DNA of 47,538 nt from Lingula anatina (lineage: Eukaryota > Brachiopoda > Lingulata > Lingulida > Lingulidae): positions 74,936 through 122,473 of the forward strand of contig NW_019775721.1 of assembly GCF_001039355.2 (NCBI RefSeq), given 5' to 3'. The position numbers and the translations under genes were made by a program. The notes below the pieces were generated by a model. That model had not been told where the DNA came from and made no database searches. It saw only the letters and a list, made by a program, of their open reading frames with translations. Shown here one piece after another: positions 47,508 to 47,538 of this stretch. The stretch's first letter is position 1. Each line of letters begins with the position of its first letter.

Positions 47508-47538
47508 CAATTGAAAATTTTTTGTTGTTTAATGTGGG

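Overview
This is non-coding-rich, AT-rich eukaryotic DNA. The only strong protein-coding genes have spliceosomal introns with GT..AG borders, TATA boxes and signal peptides. The rest is mostly interspersed repeats, DNA-transposon remnants, a decayed LINE, a tRNA-derived SINE and microsatellites. The content fits an invertebrate animal, probably marine, but the sequence alone does not let me name the species. No rRNA, intact tRNA, CRISPR array or bacterial-type operon was seen.

The main content is a family of three genes on the minus strand, each encoding a small secreted protein with one von Willebrand factor type D (VWD) domain. Gene A is at 9650-11025 (238 aa), gene B at 26451-27776 (237 aa) and gene C at 36854-42302 (267 aa). 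All three have the same layout: exon 1 is a signal peptide plus a short propeptide-like segment with an LTPxE motif; then a phase 1 intron; exon 2 holds the first half of the VWD domain; then a phase 0 intron; exon 3 holds the second half with the GICGDxxG signature. A and B are recent duplicates and share TATA, CCAAT and CRE-like promoter sites. C is older and more diverged, and its 4 kb first intron carries a LINE fragment.

Layout: 1-1180 AT-rich with repeat fragments; 1180-6130 repeat unit U (plus orientation, gene-like remnants, TATA-led start); 7.56-13.26 kb block V-A with gene A; 13.6-14.4 kb partial U; 14.4-22.9 kb unique or transposon-derived DNA with a CACTA-like element at 16945-20531; 22.94-24.1 kb partial U; 24.66-30.09 kb block V-B with gene B; 30.16-35.1 kb U in inverted orientation; 36.8-42.3 kb gene C; 44.0-45.77 kb a third large U copy, also inverted; 45.8-46.98 kb a TA-flanked transposon with 24-bp inverted ends; 47.07-47.3 kb a SINE. 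The simplest history is duplication of a U+V unit, then an inverted U copy, followed by independent transposon insertions. One insertion in block V-B can be read directly, because block V-A keeps the empty site.

Exon coordinates were derived by hand from splice signals and reading phase. In each VWD gene the joined exons give an uninterrupted frame divisible by three. Function is inferred only to the level of 'secreted VWD-domain protein'.
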